Assembly (NCBI GenBank): GCA_963277665.1
Contig: OY728153.1
Coordinates: 275,812,250 to 275,876,249, forward strand
Direction of reading: 5' to 3'
DNA from: Viscum album
Lineage: Eukaryota > Streptophyta > Magnoliopsida > Santalales > Viscaceae
DNA: 64,000 nucleotides
This document shows, piece by piece, positions 1 through 12,660 of this stretch. The notes under the pieces are model-generated. The model was not told the origin of the DNA. It did not search any database and worked only from the letters and a program-made list of their open reading frames with translations. The translations under genes were made by a program, and so were the position numbers. Each line of letters starts with the position of its first letter. Position 1 is the first letter of the stretch.

Positions 1-2021
1 CATTACCTTTCCTCCAGATGATTACCTTTCTTAACACCTTAACACCTCTAAGAAGGGTGTTATACCTAAAATAAATTCTCAAGAATGTGGGTAGGGATTC
101 TAGGAAGGGTTTTGGTCAGATTTTGACCAAACCAAAAAGGTTTTTATGTGTGAGTAATAGAGATAAATGGGAACCTTTTTACAAGAGAGGGGAGGGGCAC
201 CCTTGGAATTATTAAAAGTATTAAATTAATATAAATTCCATTTTGATTTAAAATGGATCAAAACTCATTTAGTTAGAATATAGGATTATTATGGGTCAAA
301 ATATAATCATAAAATGAGAATTGTAAAAGTTTTAAAAAAAATTCAATCCTTATCTTTTTGTTTTAATCTTTTTAACTCTTATCATTTTATCAAGTAATTT
401 TTACTTTGAGAGTCAAAATAATTAAAAAATCATGAAAAACAACCAATGAATGAGTCAATAATTACATTTTTTGAATTATATAAACTTTTTGGTTGAATCT
501 TGTATTTTTATAAATTTTATATCATTTAATTTGATATCTTATATTTTAAGTTATGAATTATGTCAATCTTGACACTATTCATTACTTGATTTTTTTTAAA
601 AAATCATAAAAACTTGATTCATTTGATAAAAATACATTAAATCATCTATAGCATGTAAAATTATTGAATAAAATTAATTTATGGAACAAAATATTTCAAA
701 TTATATTTATTTCAATAATATTAATTTCATTAATTTGATTCTTTCTTTAATAATTCTATTGCTGCATCATCTTTGTGTCATAATTAAATTTAATTATTTA
801 ATTCCTAAAAATTATAAATAAATTACCATGATATAGGTAATATTTTTAAATTTATAATTACTATTCATAGCTTAAGATATCACTTATATAACCCCATATT
901 AATTTTTCTTAATAATAAGAAACATATTTATGACATCTTTGCCATTACTTTAAATCAAATGTTATAAATCTCATAATTACACCGAAGTGAATTACAAAGG
1001 TCAAAATTTTGGCTAAAGGATGGTGATGGTCAATAATAAATCATCAAACAAGATTATTACAAGTGTTAGGGTAATTATAATATTGATTTTAACTTTAATT
1101 ACCCTATTTACCTTTATCTGTGGTAAATAAAATACTAAAGTTACTATTCACAAAAATAATAATTTTGATCCTATTAGACCAAATTTTTCATATAAATTAC
1201 AACAATGTACGTTTTTAAAAAAAAATTCAATTTATAGAAGTGTTTAAATTAGTTTTAACATTAACCTCGTTGATGGATCGAGAAAAATAGTTTTGTTTAA
1301 GTAAAACGTTCAAAAGTTCACATTATTTTTATATTTAATTTTAATTTGAAATTGCATCCAATGAACTAAATTTAATTAACTGACAAAAAATTCATCTAAT
1401 TATACCATGAAACTATATATAAGGATAATAAAAAAATATAAATAAATTAGGTGAAAATACAATTTTGAATTAAAATGCAGTAATTTTCACTATTAATTAA
1501 ATAATGAATATTTTTAGAAAAATACAAAAAAATCAACCAAAGTAAATTTTGATGTCCTGAATCCAAATAATAAGTTTATGTTGTCAAATATAACATATAA
1601 AAGTGACAAAAACTATTTTTAAAGAGTTTTCTTCATCAAAAGGTGGTAAAAATACCTTTTAAAAATGTTAGAGTATTTAATGAATAAAATTGGATTTATT
1701 CTCATTTTAAGCCTATAAAATTTATTGGAAGAAAGTAAAAATATTTAATAAAAATTTGAAAGCATAATATAGTTAAATATACTCATTCTTGTCAATATAA
1801 CGGTTTGGTGATAACTACCATTTAAAATAATAATATTAATAATATATTATTTTTTGGTACAACTTAGTCATGTGTACAACATATGATTTTAGAGAAACCC
1901 ATTATTCCATATAGAGTATGCTATCAGACATAGAATACCCTTTAAAGTAAAATTAATATCTAATTTATAAATATTAATAAATATAAAAAAGTCTTATTCT
2001 ATAATTACCTAGGATTTTACA
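1..2021 (-). repeat. 3' LTR of element A (partial)
   Basis: This matches the terminal half of the LTR at 6644-10742. The right boundary is well supported: the minus strand reads TGTAAAATCC directly after a polypurine tract, and the other LTR reads TGAAACATCC at the same place. About 2 kb of this LTR should lie left of the window. It contains only AT-rich sequence and no gene. Confidence 0.85.
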
Positions 2022-2036
2022 TCCTTCCCCCCTTTT
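2022..2036 (-). other. Polypurine tract of element A
   Basis: On the minus strand this reads AAAAGGGGGGAAGGA, directly followed by the LTR start TGTAAAATCC. That is the position and composition of the plus-strand primer site of an LTR retrotransposon. Confidence 0.85.
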
Positions 2037-2724
2037 GGAAATTGCATCCTCGCAATTTTTATTCACTTATCAAATAAGTGGGGGTATTTTTCCCTCATTG
2101 AATTTTTAGATTCCTATTTTTCTTCTTCAACCATATGGTTTTTCCAAAAAACCTTAACCTAATGAATCACCTTATTCAAAAACACTTTCTCTCTATGGTC
2201 AAAACTCTGAACTGGCTATTCCTCATAAGATTATCTTCCAACTAAACTACTTCTGGACTCAAAATATGAGATGGATCTGGCATATAATTTCTTAACATTG
2301 AAACATGAAAAATATTGTGTACTTGGGATAAACTTGGAGGTAAAGACACTATTTAGGTAACTGATCCAACTTTATCATGGATTTCATAGTGTCTAACGAA
2401 CCTTGGACATAACTTCCCCTTATTACCAAAACACACCACACTTTTCCATGGATAAACTTTGAGAAAGACTTGATCACATACCTAAAACAAAAGATCCTTC
2501 CTCCAGTTATCCATGTCACTTTTTTTCCTGCTTTGTGCTATTCTCACGTGTCTCTGAATCAACTGAACTTTATCTCTACAATTTCCTCTACAATTATGGT
2601 TCCAGCAACTTCCTTTTACCCACTTCATCCCAAAAAGCTGGAGTTCAACACAAATTTCCATATAATGCCTCAAATGGTTCCATCTATATACTAGAATAAA
2701 AACTATTATTATAAGAAAAATCAT
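2037..2724 (-). pseudogene. A: integrase C-terminus and chromodomain-like tail
   Basis: The 80-codon open stretch at 2482-2724 ends with VRIAQSRKKSDMDNWRKDLL, which matches the integrase C-terminal segment of Ty3 chromoviruses. Further down, around 2240-2330, the minus strand reads FHVSMLRNYMPDPSHI, the usual linker before the Tekay-type chromodomain-like tail. The tail itself is heavily broken by stops up to the polypurine tract. In intact relatives this region helps target integration to chromatin. Seen: the motifs and the stops. Inferred: the clade. Confidence 0.75.
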
Positions 2725-3430
2725 CCAAAGAAATGTTTTTATCCCAACTTCCTTAGTAATCCATTGAACATGAACGTAGCATATCCTTCAACATGTGAAT
2801 TTTTCATTATGAATTCCCATTTTATTGAGGATGAAAAGATGTACATAAATTTAATTCAATACCCAATAACTTTTGAAGGCCTTTCCAAAAGTTATAAGTG
2901 AACCTGGGATCATGATCATATACAATGGAGAGGGTAACTCCATGAAACTTAACTATCTATTTAATATACAATCTATAAATTTGATCTAGATATAGAGTAT
3001 CTCTAATAAGAAGAAAATGAAAAAATTTAGTCTATCGATCAATAATAAACTTGATCACATTTTTACCTCAAGAAGTCTTTAGTAATCCCACAATGAAGTC
3101 CATTGATATATTTTTCCATTTCCACTCTATCACTAGAAAATTCTAAAGCATCCCTTTCAGTAACTACCGCTCTAATTTAACCTGTTGACAAATCTAACAT
3201 CTTAGGGTAAAGTCAACAATATCTCTTTTCATTCCATCCCACCAGTAATACTCTTGAAGGTCTCTGTATATCTTAGTACTGCCAAATGAACTAAAAAAAG
3301 GAGAACTATGAGCTTCAAATAAAAAATATTTCTTCAAATGTGAATTAAAAGACACACATAATATATTTCCAAAACTCAAAACACAATCTTTATCAATGTT
3401 AAATTCAGGTAACTTACCCTTCTGAACCAA
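2725..3430 (-). pseudogene. A: integrase core and zinc-binding region, degraded
   Basis: The open stretch at 3194-3430 carries the zinc-binding segment ending YYWWDGMKRDIVDFTLRC, which normally continues into a CxxC pair. To its left the core can be read through stops. WKWKNISMDFIVG holds the first catalytic Asp, and HGVTLSIVYDHDPRFTYNFW is the region of the second. HPQ-stop-NGNS, where the catalytic Glu should follow, is interrupted by stops. The enzyme would insert cDNA into the chromosome; this copy is dead. Confidence 0.75.
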
Positions 3431-3599
3431 TTATAACTTTTTCTACAACTCACTATCTTCCTTCTGTTCTTGCTTAATTTTGTCTGATATTGATGATTTC
3501 ACTGACACCTAAAACAAAACAGAGGAGTTTCATATACCAATAACTTCCAAGAAAAAATTCATCAAATTATTAACCAAAGGATCTCGTTCCAAACATATC

Positions 3600-4260
3600 A
3601 TGGTTAATGTGGCATTATTTTTTTCAACTCAAAGAATCATACACTTTATTTGATTTTCCTAGATGGTAATGTATCACAGAATCATAATCCTTAATTAATT
3701 CTATCCATATCCTCGGTCTCATGTTCAATTCTTTCTGAGTGAATATATACTTCGATTTTTTTTGATCATTATATATTTCACACTGTACACCATAAACATG
3801 ATGCCTCCAAATTTTAAATGAAAAAACAAAAGTAGCTAATTCCAAATCATGTGTAGGGTAATTTAACTCATGAGGTTTCAACTGATGAAAAGAATAAGTA
3901 CTTACCTGATCATTCTGCATTAGGACACAACCAAGTCCTTTCAATTAAGAATCACTATAGAGAACAAATTCACCATTCTTGGAAGGTAGGAAAAAATAGA
4001 GCATTTTCCAATATGATTTTTAGTTACTAAAAACAATCAACACATTATTTTTTCCAAATGAAATTAACTCCCTTACATGTTAACTTAGTTAGTGGGTTAG
4101 ATAACTGAGAAAAGTTTTTTAACAAAACTTCAGTAATAACCCACTAATCCAAGAAAACTAAAAATCTCTGTGATATTAGTAGGTCTTGGATACTCTTCAA
4201 TAACATTTGTTTTAGATGGGTCAATAGTTATTCCATATTTAGAAACTATATGACCAAGGA
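3600..4260 (-). pseudogene. A: RNase H domain
   Basis: The 106-codon stretch at 3624-3944 reads [20 protein letters not shown], then [20 protein letters not shown], then [16 protein letters not shown]. These are the hallmark blocks of Ty3 RNase H (normally [19 protein letters not shown] and HPGK.N.VADALS). The first catalytic segment lies further right, around 3945-4000, in a broken frame. The domain degrades RNA in RNA-DNA hybrids during reverse transcription. Confidence 0.8.
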
Positions 4261-4860
4261 ATGAAATTTATTACAACTAAAATTAACTCTTACTAAACTA
4301 TCTATATAGTTTCTTTTCTTTTAAGGTTTAAAAAAAATCCTTAAGTAACTTTCATGTTCCTCCTAAATTTTAGAATATACCAAACTATCATCTATAAACA
4401 CAACCAAAAACTGGTCTAAAACCCAATGAAAGCCTCCATTCATGAGATTCATAAATATAGAAGGTCCATTAGATAACCCAAATGGCATAAATAAAAACTC
4501 ATAATGCCTATATCTGATTTGGAATACTGTCTTTGGAATGTCTTCCTCCTCCACTTTCAGTTGATGGTACCCAAACCTCAAATCAATATTCAAAAAATAA
4601 TGATCTCCCTGGAGTTGATCAAACAAATCATTGATATGAAGAAATGGATACTTGTTCTTAATAGTGATGTATTAAAGGATTTTTAATCAATACAAAGTCT
4701 CATAAAATTATATTTCTTTTTCATAAATAAAACAGGATCACCCCATGGTGAAGTGCTAGATTGAATGAAACCTGTATCAAGAAATTATTGAAACTTTTTT
4801 TTTCAATTACACCAATTCTAGTTGATTTATTAAATAAGGGGTTTTGAAATAGTCTTAGCA
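4261..4860 (-). pseudogene. A: reverse transcriptase
   Basis: Open at 4363-4626: [20 protein letters not shown] carries RT motif A with its Asp, then [18 protein letters not shown], then [12 protein letters not shown], where the catalytic Asp-Asp pair is intact. The N-terminal fingers region (about 4640-4860) is readable only through stops. It is the polymerase of element A. The catalytic motif survives but the frame does not. Confidence 0.85.
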
Positions 4861-5440
4861 TCAGGAACTAAATTAATAGTAAATTCAACCTCCTGATTAG
4901 GAAAAATATCAGAAAATTCATCAGGAAAAACATATATAAATTCATTCAATACTGGAATGTCACTAATCAAAATTGTTTTTTTCTTTTCAACAACATGAAC
5001 TAGATAACTTCCACTGCTATCTTTAATAAATATCACATATTATTGGTATTTTATAAAAGGTATTAAATCATTGAATAAAATTTTCTTGGCTTTACAATCT
5101 ATTTTATCATGATAAACTGAAATCTAATCCATACCCAAAATGATATAAAATTCCACTATGGAAAGTTCAGAAATATTTTTTGGAAAAACCATTCCAATAA
5201 TGATAATAGAAAGATTACCATAAATATTTTTTTTCTATAATACTTCCACCCAAAGTTTTTTCCAAAATTTCTATATCACATTCATGAGGTGATATTTCCA
5301 ATTTACTTGAAAATCTCTTAGAAATGAATGAATGTGAAGATCCAGAGTCAAATTGAGTATTGGCATATTTTAAAAAAACTCACAACATACATGTCACCGC
5401 TTCATTTGATGGTACCACATCAATTATATTAGTATAAATT
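4861..5440 (-). pseudogene. A: aspartic protease and protease-RT linker
   Basis: Around 5338-5360 the minus strand reads TQFDSGSSHSF, a decayed form of the retroviral-type DTGAS active site (here DSGSS). A remnant of the usual ILGMDWL block follows near 5110-5140. The open stretch 4830-5036 holds the acidic linker NEFIYVFPDEFSDIFPNQEV and the start of the RT lead-in EFTINLVPDA. The protease would cut the Gag-Pol polyprotein. Confidence 0.7.
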
Positions 5441-6520
5441 TCCATTACCTTCTACTTTCGATCTTTCTGGTTTCCACCCTGGGTAATTAACTTTGGACAC
5501 ACATTGGCAGAATTCTCTAACTCATTGAAACTAAAACATCTTACCACTAAATTTTCATTGCTTTCCTGATCATGTCCCTTATATTCACAAGAAATATGAC
5601 TAGTCTTACCACATAATAAGAACTTACCAATATTTGAGATATATTCTCTAGGATTCTTTTTACCACACTTCTCAGAAGATAGAAATTTAGTTTTTTTACC
5701 TCCAAACTTCTTTGATGAATACTTTCCCATTACCTGCCAGTTGGATCACTTATTTTTCTCTCTCTCATGAAATACATGATCATCTGAAAACTCTATTTTT
5801 ACCTTCTCAGTACATATGAAAGGTTTATCATATATATTTTAACTCATAATTCCCTTCAATATTTCAGCTTCAATATTGAGTAAAACTGATTTATCTTACT
5901 ATCAATATCCCAGATAAAATTTGGGACATAACTTGAAAAATAGGTAATTTTTTATATGTAGCTGCCGGATCTTCCTCCTTTTGTCTCAATTACAAGAATT
6001 TATTTTCTATAATAAGTCGAATAGCTTTATGAAAATATTTCTCAAAGAAGCTATTCTTAAATTCATCCCATTCCATGGCATCAATCTCTTCACTTCCTCT
6101 AAAATTTTAAAAAACCAACCACTACTAATAGACTTCACTGTCAAAATAATAAACAACAAGATTAACCTTTTGATTGTATGAACACCCCATTACATCAAAA
6201 ATATTTTTTTGGTACTTTAATCCACCCTTCAAATAGCATAGGGTTAGATGATCCTCTGAATGATATGGGGTGTTGCCTCATGAAATGCTCCACTACTGAC
6301 ATATTCCTCTACGATTGATTTGGTTGATCTCATGAATATACACCAACACTATTTATCACCTGAGTCAACTGAGCCATCACTACAACAAATTGTTCATTTC
6401 TGATTCCGATCATCTCATGTTATTGATTTGGAAGGTTGTTTTCCTCTGTATTCCTTCCCAATATAGCTTCTCTATTTCCTATGTGGAAAACCATTCTGAA
6501 CATATATATCTTAAACGAAT
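5441..6520 (-). pseudogene. A: gag with degenerate zinc knuckle
   Basis: The open stretch 5452-5730 holds a basic segment and LLCGKTSHISCEYKGHD, a degraded CCHC zinc knuckle in which the first Cys and the Gly-His spacing are altered. Right of it, to about 6520, the minus strand can be read through many stops. Around 6190-6290 it reads HPISFRGSSNPMLFEGWI, which matches the capsid start of Ty3 gag (normally FxGxxDPxxAExWI). Gag forms the virus-like particle. Confidence 0.7.
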
Positions 6521-6630
6521 CAACATGGTAATCTTCAAATTATACATCATTTAAATTCAAACATAAATTAAAATTTATTTATGGATATTATATTAAAAAT
6601 ATTATAACTCTTAAAGTTATCTAAACCAAA

Positions 6631-6641
6631 CTATGATACCA
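6631..6641 (-). other. Primer binding site of element A
   Basis: The minus strand reads TGGTATCATAG, one base from the TGGTATCAGAG complement of plant initiator-methionine tRNA. It sits two bases inside the right LTR. Confidence 0.8.
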
Positions 6642-6643
6642 AC

Positions 6644-9600
6644 TATAAGGCCCCAACCTTAAACATTACTTAATATTGAGTTAAGTCAATACTTTGACTT
6701 AATTTCACATTGAGGATATTTTCATGTTTAGAGATTTAGATAATTAGGCCATAACAAATAAATAATAACTTAAATATTATAAATTATACACTTCTATTCA
6801 CTATCATTTTTTTCTTCATAAAACCAAAAATGTTTAAAAAGAAACATGATTTCCTTTCATGTTTAAACTTTATAACTTTTTCGTAATCTCATCCTTGAAT
6901 ATATTATTCTTTAAATCATGTGAACACAATTTCAAAACATGAGATGAGTATAAAAATATCAATAAGGGATGAAAAAATAAGGAAAATTTTTAGTCTTATG
7001 AAAACATTTAAACCATGAATACTTTCTCATAAAGTAATAATTTTCACCTTTAATAAGTAGTAAATACACTTCACCGAATATAAGCTCATTGATCACCATT
7101 TTTGTAATAAAAAGATTACCTTAAAACCAATAAAAATAAAAATATAACATATAAAGGTAACTTGGGACATAATCATACTTAAATAGAATAACCATATGGT
7201 TGACTTCCACACATATCACTAAATAGAATAACCATATAACCGACTTCCATAACCAATGTATTGGAGGTTATAACGTAACCACCCATCCTTGGTTTATCTT
7301 GGAACCAACTATCTTTGGTTTATTACATAACTACCCATATTGTTTTTATTAGGTAACCACATTTAAAATATCCAAGCACTATTATATAATCATTACATAT
7401 AAAAGATTTCAATTATCAACATTTCACTAAAAAAATTTCATTTAAAATCAGAAGAAATAATTTTAAGATATTGAAATAGCCAATCCACTTTAAAAAAAAT
7501 TTCCAATACCAAAACAACCAAAATGGGAATATGGTATTTATTTTCCTTTTAAAAACATCAAGGCTTATATAGGAATCCAAATATCAAATAATGGTTACGG
7601 TGGCAGAGAAGTCGTTGTTGCCGCATAGGTTAAAAACATTCCTTTTTTTATTTTGTAAAGAAAGTAAAATGATTTATATAAAATTATTCCTTTCTAAAAA
7701 CTTGTAATGAATTAAAATTAAAAGGGTTTGATTATACATCATATAAAATAAGTTTGTGTATAACATCAAAATATGCCTCAATGAAAGGAGATTGAGATGA
7801 AGTCCCTTACCTCGAGTCTGAATCTTATCATACACTTTTTATCTTACTAAATAATAAAATTAAGTTAATTTATAATTTATTGAGAACTTTTTTCAAGTTA
7901 ATTATTCCTTTAATATCAATTATTACTATGTTATAAAAATTACATAATGATTTAAGTTCACGTCAGACGTTTTGTCGATATCCGGTACTTGAGTCGAAAA
8001 TGAACTTGGTACGATGTCAATAGTCAATGTGGTAATAAGTCATTCATCTCTAGAATAATATTCATGAAGTTATTATCATTTTTATACATAAATTCTTCCT
8101 TTAAATAAAGCCATAAATTGTGGTTATGAAAAATAAACAATGTTATAATCATGGAGATGGTAAGCCGTACGTACGCATGAGGAACATTTTCCATTTTTCA
8201 TTGATTATTATGTAAAGAAATTATGTATTATTTTATATTTCCAAGAATTATCATAAAATAATTAATATAATATTAATAATTTAATTATACTTTTATATAT
8301 CATAAAAGTGGTATAATGAATAAAAACATGTCACATCTCTTCGTGGATGTGATAGTTCACACATACGCACTAATGATGTTATCATTTTTATACGCATGGA
8401 AAGTAATAAAGTAATTGATATATTATTATATTAAAATGATTAATATTTCATGAATATAAAATATTATCATTAATTCCATTATTATAAATAGTCATGAGAT
8501 ACAGTTATGAAAAACGAATTAAATCGGTTCATGGAGGTGATAGTTCACACGTACACACGAATGATTAATTCCTTTCCCATTTAATGGAAGTAGAGATAGA
8601 TTTAGGTGATGATATTATCATGATAAAATATAATTATATTAAAGATAATATATTAATTATTTTATCTAGGAAGAATATTATTTTAAGTAAGTGGAAGAAG
8701 AAATAAAATAGAAATACTTTAATAAAACACTACCTTTCCTTCGGATGATCACCTTTATTGACACCTTAACCCCTCTAAGAAGTGTGTTATTCCTAAAATA
8801 AGACCTCAATAATGTGGATTGGTATTATAGTAAGGGTTTTGGGTAGATATTTTCTGAACAAAAATGTTTTGGAAGTGTTAATAGTAGAGAGGAATGAGTG
8901 CCTTTTTATTGGAGAGGGGAAGGGCACCCTTGGAATTATTAAAAGTATTAAATTAATATAAATTGAATTTAGATTCAAAATGGGTCAAAAATAATTTATT
9001 TATAATATAGGAAGAGTATGGGTAGAAATATTATCATTAAATGATAATTATAAAAGTTTTGAACAATTTCTAATCCTTACATTTTTGTTTTAACCTTTTT
9101 TAACTCTTACCATTTTATCAAGTAATTTACACTTTGAGAGTTAAAATAATCATCAAATCATGATAAAAGACCAATTAATGAGTCATTAATGATATTTTTG
9201 GACTTATATAAACTTTTTTGTCAAATATTTTATTTTTATAAATTTTATATCATTTAATTAGATATTTTATATTTTAAGTTATGAATTATGTCCATTTTGA
9301 CACTATCCATTACTTGACTTTTTTAAAAAATCATAACAACTTAATTACGTCAAAAATAAATAAATAAACTAATCTATAACATGTCAAATTCATCCAAAAA
9401 AATTGTGTATGGCATAAAATATTTCAAATTAAAGTTATTTTAATATTATTAATATCATTTATTTGATTCTTTGTTTAATAATCCTATTACTACATCATAT
9501 TTGTGTCATAAATAAATTTAATTATTTAATTACTAAAAATTATAAATAAATTAACATGATGTAATTAATATTTTTATATTTATAATGAATATTAATAGTC

Positions 9601-10742
9601 AAATATATCACTTATATAGTCTTATATTAAAAAAATTTTAGTCATAAGAAACATGTTTATGATATATTTTCCTTTAAATTAAATTTTATAAATGTCATAA
9701 TCACACCCAAGTGGATTCCAAAGGTCACAATTTCAGAAAAAGGATGGTCATTTTCAATAATAACTCATAAAATAATATTATTACAAGTGTTTGGGTAATT
9801 AAAATATTAATTTTACCTTTAATTAACCTATTTACCTTTAACCATGGTAAATAAAATACTAAAGTTACTATTCACAAAAATTATTTTGATCCTATTAGAC
9901 TAAATTTTTAATACTGATTATAAACATGTATGTCCATTTTTTAATATTAAATCAACATAAGTGGATAAATTAGGTTTAACACTAATCCCATTGACGGATC
10001 GAGAAAACAAGTCTTTTTAATTGAAACATTCAAAAGTTCACATTGTTTTTATATTTAATTTTAATTTGAAATTGCATCTAATGAACTACATTGGATTAAC
10101 TGATAAAAAATTTATCTAATTATGACTTAAAACCATATAAAAGGACAATATAAAAATATAAATAAATTAGACGAAAAGGAAGTTTGGAATTAAAATGCAG
10201 TATTTCTCATTATTCATTAAAAAAATGAATATTATCAGAAAAATTCCAAAAATTCAACCAAAGTAAATTTTAACATCCCTATTCCAAATAAGAAGTTTAT
10301 TTTGTCAAATAGAACATATAAAAGTTAAAATAACTATATTTAAAAACGGTTCTCCATCAAAAGGAGGTAAAACTACTTTTAAAAAATATTAGATTATTTT
10401 ATGCGGAAAATTGGATTTATTCTCATTTTAAGCCTCTAAAATTTATTAGAAGAAAGTAAAAATATTTAATAAAAATGTGTAAACATAATATAGTTAGTTC
10501 TGTTCATTCTCGCTAATACAATGGTTATGAGATAACTACCATTTAAAATAACAATATTAATAATATATTATTTTTCAGTATAACTCAGTCTTGTGTGAAA
10601 CATAGGATTTTAGAGAAAACCATTATTGCGTGTCGAGTATGCTATCAGACATAGTATCCCCTTTAAAGTAAAATTAATATCTAACTCATTAATATTAAAA
10701 AATATTAAAAAGTCTTATTCTATAATTACTTGGGATGTTTCA
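6644..10742 (-). repeat. 5' LTR of element A, about 4.1 kb
   Basis: The left boundary lies beside the primer site, where plus reads TATAAGGCCCC, a decayed form of the usual TGTAA..CCCC. The right boundary ends TTTCA and matches the end of the LTR at 1-2021. There is no protein-coding content. A loose tandem repeat of about 185 bp lies at about 8140-8700, and a short tandem duplication of about 40 bp built on AATAGAATAACCATAT lies near 7181-7250. The rest is AT-rich. Confidence 0.85.
8140..8700. repeat. Loose tandem repeat of about 185 bp inside the A LTR
   Basis: Three successive units begin with a shared, less AT-rich core: GGAGATGGTAAGCCGTACGT (about 8154), GATGTGATAGTTCACACATA (about 8346) and GGAGGTGATAGTTCACACGT (about 8535). 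Each is followed by a long AT-rich stretch. Element B's LTR has at least two similar units, at about 16315 and 16500. Confidence 0.55.
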
Positions 10743-11340
10743 CTTCCATTCCTTAATAATTCTCATATCTATATTTACTAGATCCATGAACACATGATCA
10801 CTGTCAATCCTCATTTGGGTCAGAACTATAGGATCTTTCCTACTCAATGCATATGCTACCTTATTTTCATTCCTTGTGTGGTAGTGTATTGAGAAATCAC
10901 AATCCTTTATTATCTCGATCCATTTACTTTTCCTCATATTGAGCTATTTATATGAAAAGATATATTTTAGGTTCTTATGGTATGTGTATATATCACATAT
11001 TTCACCATAGAGATAATGAGTCTATATATTCAAAGATACGATTACTACTGCTAACTCAAGATCATAATCTGGATATTTTTGTTCACAAGTCTTTAACTTC
11101 CTTGATGCCTATGCAATAATTTTGTCATTTTTCATAAGGAAAAAACCAATTACATTATTTGATGCATCACTATATATCATAAATCCATCATTTCTTGATG
11201 GTAGAGTCAAAATAATATAATTGAGAAATATTCTATTCAATTCTTGAAAACATTATTCACATTCCTCCACCCATGTGATCTTAACCACTTTACTTGTAAG
11301 ATTTGTTAAATGGTTAGACAATTGGGAAGTTTTTTGAACA
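10740..11340 (-). pseudogene. B: RNase H domain
   Basis: Reading the minus strand leftward, a catalytic-type segment GFMIYSDASNNVIGFFLMKN (near 11130-11200) is followed by YPDYDLELAVVIVSL and then, in the open stretch 10740-10937, by FSIHYHTRNENKVAYALSRK, the C-terminal RNase H block. The reading continues through NIDMRIIKEWK to the first base of A's LTR, where a stop forms from LTR bases. The integrase that should follow is absent. Confidence 0.8.
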
Positions 11341-12134
11341 AATCACCGATAGTAACCTACTAAACCAATGAAGCTACATACCTAACTTACATTCATTGAT
11401 GTGGGAAATTATTTTAATTACATTGTCTTTATAGGATCAACTTATATTTTATCCTTGGAGACAATATGGGCAATAAAAGAAACCTCTTGTATCCATAATT
11501 CACAATTTCTAAATTTTATATATAAATATTTCCCTTTAAGTGTCTCAAGAATGATCCTAAAGTGATTACCATGGTCCTCATAGATTTTATAATACACCAA
11601 TATATCATCAATTAATAACATAATGAAATTATAATGAGATTACTTGAATACTCTATTCATTAGATTCATAAAAACTGATAGTTCATTAGTCAATCCAAAT
11701 GAAATTATTGTAAATTCATAATTTCTATACCTTGTTTGAAATGATGTGTTCTGAATATATTCCTTATTTACTCATAATTGATGCTACCCAAAACAAAGTT
11801 CAATCTTTGAAAAATATTTAGATCAATGAAGTTGATCAAATAAGTCATCAATGAAAGTCTAAGGATACTTGTTCTTTATCATAATAGCATTATTCTCCCT
11901 ATAATCAATAAAAAACCTCATGGATCTATCTTTATTCTTAACAAAAATAATGGGGGATCCCCAAGATGAAACATTAGGGTGAATAAATCCCTTATCACAC
12001 AAATCATATAGTTGTTTCTTCAATGAAACTAATTCCACAATGTGCATTTTATAGGTAGTATTTGATATAGTTCTTGTATTGAGGATTAAATCAATGGGAA
12101 ACTCAATTTCATGCTTTGGGGGATTTATAGGCAA
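11341..12134 (-). pseudogene. B: reverse transcriptase
   Basis: The open stretch 11859-12134 covers the linker [16 protein letters not shown], the fingers block [20 protein letters not shown] and [16 protein letters not shown]. Leftward, with a few stops, come motif A (FSKIELCFG, where the catalytic Asp is replaced by Glu), SFGLTNELSVFMNLMNRVF and LIDDILVYYK, with the Asp-Asp pair intact. It is the best-preserved domain of B. Confidence 0.8.
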
Positions 12135-12660
12135 TTTATTAGGAAATACATCACTGTATTCCTATATAATAGGTAAATAATCAATTTTAATATTACCTTT
12201 TCCATTCATATATTGTGTTTTATATTCTTCCTCAAGTATCTCATTCAGAAGAGCTACTGGGGAAGGACCTAGACATGATTCCGATGATAAAGTCTCCACT
12301 CTAAAGATAAGGAATTCCATATATTCATCATGAATCATAATCTCCTTCTCATTGCAATATTTTTGTTCATAATATTTTAAAATATAATATATACTAAGGA
12401 TTATATCAAAGTAAAACATAGATATACAAATAAACTCTGCAAATAGGGAATTTTTATATGTCATAATGGGAACTGTCTGACATATCCTTGTTGTAGTGAG
12501 ATTTCCACTTGGATTTTTTATTGATAACTACCTCCTTAAGGTGATAGGAGAATATCTAATTTTATGGAAAAATATACAAGATATAAAAGAGTGAGGGGAT
12601 CTAGATTAAAATAAATCATTATCTAAATATGAATATATTATTAAATTACCTGCCAACATA
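12135..12660 (-). pseudogene. B: protease region, poorly preserved
   Basis: This holds a 100-codon open stretch (12162-12464) between gag and RT, the place of the aspartic protease and its linker. I cannot find a convincing DTG active site. Assignment is by position only. Confidence 0.45.

Larger units (their letters stand above)
1..10742 (-). mobile_element. Ty3 element A, Tekay-like chromovirus, decayed
   Basis: This is an LTR retrotransposon on the minus strand in the order 5' LTR (6644-10742), primer site, gag, protease, RT, RNase H, integrase, chromodomain-like tail, polypurine tract and 3' LTR (1-2021, cut by the window start). The two LTRs are clearly alignable: positions 1-130 match 8722-8850, and 1980-2021 match 10700-10742. 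Domain order and the C-terminal pattern after integrase fit Tekay-type chromoviruses. Every coding part has several stops, so it cannot move by itself. Its right LTR ends exactly where the pol reading of element B begins, which suggests that A inserted into B. Confidence 0.85.
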
